Assembly (NCBI GenBank): GCA_030745755.1
Contig: JASLOA010000027.1
Location: 1-64,000, forward strand
Source of the DNA: Kiritimatiellia bacterium
GTDB taxonomy: Bacteria; Verrucomicrobiota; Kiritimatiellia; UBA8416; JABMPJ01
Direction of reading: 5' to 3'
DNA length: 64,000 bases
Below, in pieces: positions 61,332-64,000 of this stretch; position 1 is the first letter of the stretch; each line of letters begins with the position of its first letter. A program made the position numbers and the translations under genes. Under the pieces are notes generated by a model. The model was given only the letters and a program-made list of their open reading frames with translations, was not told where the DNA came from and ran no database searches.

Positions 61332-61927
61332 CTCACCCTCCCATCTTGGTCCATTCTCGATCCGGCGATCATCCCCCTGATCACCGCCACCAACGTTTTG
61401 ATCGGCACGGGTTTTGCCAGTAGTGTGAACGGAGCCGACTCCAGGGCCTCGCTCATGAGCTCACCATCCGGGTAACCGGTCGTCACGATGACCGGGATAT
61501 TGGGATAACGGGCGCGAAGCTGTTTCAAGGCTGCGCCGCCGGTCATGCCGGGCATCAGTAGATCGAGGACGACAATGTGTGGTTGCTCATTCGCCGTCAG
61601 TTCGAGGGCGTCATCCCCGGTGGCCGCCATGGCTACACGAAATTGCTCTGCTTCAAGGGCAATCGATACGCTTTCCCTAACGCTGCGCTCATCATCCACC
61701 ACCAGCACCAATGGCTGTTGCGCCTGCGCGGGGTTGGCCTGCATCCATTCCCTGAGGGCCGCCCGGCTGAACCGCCAGTCCTTCCCAATCTTGAATGCCG
61801 GTATGCCTCCGCGCCGGGCGAGTCGGCGTATGGTCTCCCCATGTACGCCCAGGTAGCGGGCTGCTTCATGCGAGTCGAGTATATCGCGAGCTTCGGCTGG
61901 GGCTCCGTCGTTGCTCAGATCTGCCAT
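61328..61927 (-). CDS. Excisionase-type HTH fused to a receiver
   Basis: Starting at ATG 61927 (RBS GGAGGTGTC), residues about 18-62 form a MerR/excisionase-type HTH (HEAARYLGVHGETIRRLARRGGIPAFKIG). A receiver follows (about 72-190) with VLVVDDERSVRES, VVLDLLMPGMTGG and LLAKPVPIK. The HTH is N-terminal, the reverse of usual response regulators. Phosphorylation may control DNA binding. It is divergent from the hybrid kinase at 62043. Confidence 0.88.
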   Translation of the reverse strand: MADLSNDGAPAEARDILDSHEAARYLGVHGETIRRLARRGGIPAFKIGKDWRFSRAALREWMQANPAQAQQPLVLVVDDERSVRESVSIALEAEQFRVAMAATGDDALELTANEQPHIVVLDLLMPGMTGGAALKQLRARYPNIPVIVTTGYPDGELMSEALESAPFTLLAKPVPIKTLVAVIRGMIAGSRMDQDGRVR

Positions 61928-62042
61928 GACACCTCCGTGTGTGTAATCGGTAGTGAAACGGTTTGTTGCGTTAAGTGGAGGATAGTAGTATACATGAGTT
62001 GAAGTCAACACAAAAACTGATGAAATGGCAGGTGGAGAGGTT

Positions 62043-63683
62043 ATGGCAAGGATCTTACTGGTAGACGATGAGCCAAGCATTCGCACTACCCTCGGTGCAT
62101 TTCTACGGGAGGCTGGTCATGCCGTCGCGCTGGCCGAAGACGTTGGTCCGGCCAAAGCCCTGATGGAGCGTGAGGTGTTCGACATGCTGATATCCGACAT
62201 CCTGCTGCCCGGCGGATCAGGTGTCGACCTGGCGCGTGTCTTCAGAGTTGAGACACCATCCGCGCGTGTCATTATGATGACCGGCAGGCCGACGATCGAG
62301 ACGGCCACCGAGGGCGTGCGGGTTGGCATCGCAGACTACCTGACCAAGCCCGTGTCCAAGAAGGCGATCCTTCGGTCGGTCGGCCACTGCCTGACGGTGA
62401 AGGCGTTGGATGATGACCGTTTGCGCTTAGAGCAGGAGAACCGTCGACACCGGGACGAGCTGGAGGCCCGCGTCGCCAAACGTACCCGCGAGCTTGAGCA
62501 GGCGCTTTCCGATCTGAAAGCGGCACAGGCCCAGATGATCAGACAGGAACGGCTGCGCGCACTGGGGCAGATGGTCAGCGGCATTGCGCACGACTTCAAC
62601 AACATCCTCATGCCTATTCTCGGGCTCAGCGACTACCTGCTCAACATGACGGATGATGCCCTTCACGAGGATACCCGCACGGCAGTGGAAACGATAGAGT
62701 CCGCCGCCCTCGATGCGCGTCAGATCATCCTGCGTCTGCGCGAGTTCTACCGGCCTGAGGAAGAGCCTAAGCTGGCCCCCGTGCAGCTGGCGGAGGTGGT
62801 CCGCGAAGCTATCAAGCTGACGGAGCCGGCCTGGAAAGTACAGGCCGAAGCAGAAGGCCGTCGGAATACGATCGAGGAACACCTGCCGGCGGTGCCCCCC
62901 GTTCTTGCCAACGAATCGCAGCTCCGCGAAGTGCTCACCAATCTCATCCTTAACGCGGTCGATGCCATGCCGGATGGCGGCACCCTCAACGTGTCGCTGA
63001 GCGAAACAGACAACGAGGTCAGTGTAGCCGTATGTGACACTGGGGTAGGCATGCCCGAGGACGTGCGGATACGCTGTCTGGACCCGTTCTTCTCTACCAA
63101 GGGGAAGCGGGGAACCGGGCTGGGGCTGTCGATGTGTCATGGGATTGTGCAGCGACACAGAGGTACCATGACCATCAAGTCTGAAATGGGCAAAGGCACA
63201 ACAGTCATTATCGCACTTCCGGTCGCGTGCCACCTCGAACAGCTAGGCAAAGAGCCGCCTCCCGTCGACCTTCCGACGAGCCTGCGCGTGCTTCTGGTAG
63301 ACGATGAGGAATGGGCACGGGACCTGGTCGCGCTCTTCCTTGATACGATGGGTTACGAGGTGAAGATGGCATCCAGCGGGATCGAGGGCATCACGTGTAT
63401 GGAACGGTCCCCGTTTGACCTGATCATCACGGATCGTGCCATGGACGGCCAGTCCGGTGACAAGGTGGCCGAATACGCATCGGTCCACGCGCCCGACACC
63501 GCTGTGGTCATGCTCACCGGGTTCGGGGCACTGATGGAGGACGAGCAAGACTGTCCTGATGGTGTACATGCGCTCCTGGGCAAGCCGATCCTGGCCAAGG
63601 AACTGTTCCGTGCGATCGGCGATGCCCTTGCCGCAAAGGACGCACAGCTTGCCTCGATGGCACCGGAAGCGGTCCCGGTTTAG
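62043..63683 (+). CDS. Receiver-kinase-receiver hybrid histidine kinase
   Basis: The 546-residue protein begins with a receiver (LLVDDEPSIRTTL; LISDILLPGGSG; DYLTKPVSK), then a coiled coil, a DHp domain with IAHDFNNILMPILGLSD and an ATPase (VLTNLILNAVDAM; VCDTGVGMPED; GTGLGLSMCHGIVQRHRG), and a second receiver (LLVDDEEWARDL; IITDRAMDGQSGDK; ALLGKPILAK). ATG 62043 follows GGAGAGG. The receiver-first order allows the kinase itself to be regulated by phosphorylation. Divergent from the HTH-receiver gene. Confidence 0.94.
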   Translation: MARILLVDDEPSIRTTLGAFLREAGHAVALAEDVGPAKALMEREVFDMLISDILLPGGSGVDLARVFRVETPSARVIMMTGRPTIETATEGVRVGIADYLTKPVSKKAILRSVGHCLTVKALDDDRLRLEQENRRHRDELEARVAKRTRELEQALSDLKAAQAQMIRQERLRALGQMVSGIAHDFNNILMPILGLSDYLLNMTDDALHEDTRTAVETIESAALDARQIILRLREFYRPEEEPKLAPVQLAEVVREAIKLTEPAWKVQAEAEGRRNTIEEHLPAVPPVLANESQLREVLTNLILNAVDAMPDGGTLNVSLSETDNEVSVAVCDTGVGMPEDVRIRCLDPFFSTKGKRGTGLGLSMCHGIVQRHRGTMTIKSEMGKGTTVIIALPVACHLEQLGKEPPPVDLPTSLRVLLVDDEEWARDLVALFLDTMGYEVKMASSGIEGITCMERSPFDLIITDRAMDGQSGDKVAEYASVHAPDTAVVMLTGFGALMEDEQDCPDGVHALLGKPILAKELFRAIGDALAAKDAQLASMAPEAVPV

Positions 63684-63942
63684 TCGCTCTCTCCTGCCTT
63701 CCCGCTAACATCTTCTCTGTCCATATCGGTCTTGCTCCGACAGTGCTGGGCAGCCTTTCCCTGCTCCCCGTAGGTGTACGCTCTGTTCGCCGCTGATCAG
63801 GGCGACCACCCTGTACTGCGCCAGAGCATTCGGTGCCTGTGCTGCAATCCCCATTACGAGAACCACTTACGGACATGGCTCCCCCGTTGGCACGCAACCA
63901 GCGTATGAGGTGAGCCGGTAGCGTACAAGTAGGAGGCTCAAG
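63684..63942. other. Gene-free region before the final gene
   Basis: Nothing coding is visible in these 259 bp. An AGGAGG ribosome-binding site (63931-63936) precedes the partial gene at 63943. Confidence 0.5.
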
Positions 63943-64000
63943 ATGAAGAAGCACATTTTCCTGACTCTGGTAGCAACAGGATGGATTGGGGGTTCACTGA
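63943..64000 (+). CDS. Partial gene with signal-peptide-like start
   Basis: ATG 63943 after AGGAGG opens a frame, MKKHIFLTLVATGWIGGSL, that runs off the end of the window. A Lys-rich start and hydrophobic run fit a secreted or lipoprotein signal peptide. Nothing else can be said. Confidence 0.7.
   Translation, partial: MKKHIFLTLVATGWIGGSL

Overview
The window is a GC-rich bacterial chromosome segment from a diderm with an outer membrane. It encodes beta-barrel-type outer-membrane proteins, Tat and type II secretion/type IV pilus-like parts, and a YfgM-like protein. The tail of a large secreted protein (37530..40772) has a PEWW..SFG segment followed by a D-x-D-G-D-G-rich stretch. I associate that style with Kiritimatiellota/Lentisphaerae-type members of the PVC group, so that lineage is my best guess; nothing in the window proves it.

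Layout. 1-6.6 kb, minus strand: tRNA-Met, a glycerophosphodiester phosphodiesterase-like protein, a CDF metal exporter, lipoprotein MsrA, an unknown anchored protein, a DUF481-type outer-membrane protein, and two frameshifted genes (MscS channel, FadL-type protein). 6.8-17.5 kb, plus strand: a probable envelope system with an alpha-2-macroglobulin-like thioester protein, an ECF sigma factor and its zinc-finger anti-sigma, an ARPP-1-type protein and a VIT/VWA protein. Three sites with the identical pattern GGAAC-N17-CGTCTWA precede or overlap the A2M, sigma and ARPP-1 genes, which suggests one autoregulated ECF regulon. 17.7-21.5 kb, minus: NAD(P)HX repair, acpS, pdxJ and an RlmL-type methyltransferase in a tight operon. 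21.7-25.4 kb: a HigBA-like module, a gene remnant, a GYF/zinc-ribbon membrane protein, a YfgM-like TPR protein and tatA.

25.7-30.4 kb, minus: smpB, rpoZ, groEL, groES and dnaK, with a full-consensus sigma-54 promoter (TGGCAC-N5-TTGC) before dnaK. 30.8-42.7 kb is accessory in character: two Phd/VapC-like modules, a GspL/GspM-like pair, a nitroreductase, a radical SAM protein, repeat-rich spacers, a secreted BNR-type protein, an SGNH hydrolase, and a regulatory triad of HTH-STAS-like, GHKL ATPase and a second STAS-like protein. The first two members of the triad are separated by a UUU-UGA-C site resembling the prfB +1 frameshift site. 42.8-48.9 kb, minus: recN, an EamA transporter and three pseudopilin-like genes, the last carrying an insert of acidic D/G/N repeats.

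49-64 kb is a phosphosignalling island. It holds an NtrC-type sigma-54 activator, several hybrid kinases, single-domain receivers, a receiver fused to a DHp-like domain without ATPase, an excisionase-type HTH fused to a receiver, a NarL-type regulator and a C-terminally anchored FHA protein. One hybrid kinase is split by an in-frame TAG. The number of single-lesion genes (mscS, fadL-like, a GGDEF remnant, the TAG-split kinase, the +1-shifted triad) means sequence error, gene decay and recoding must be separated before functional claims are made.
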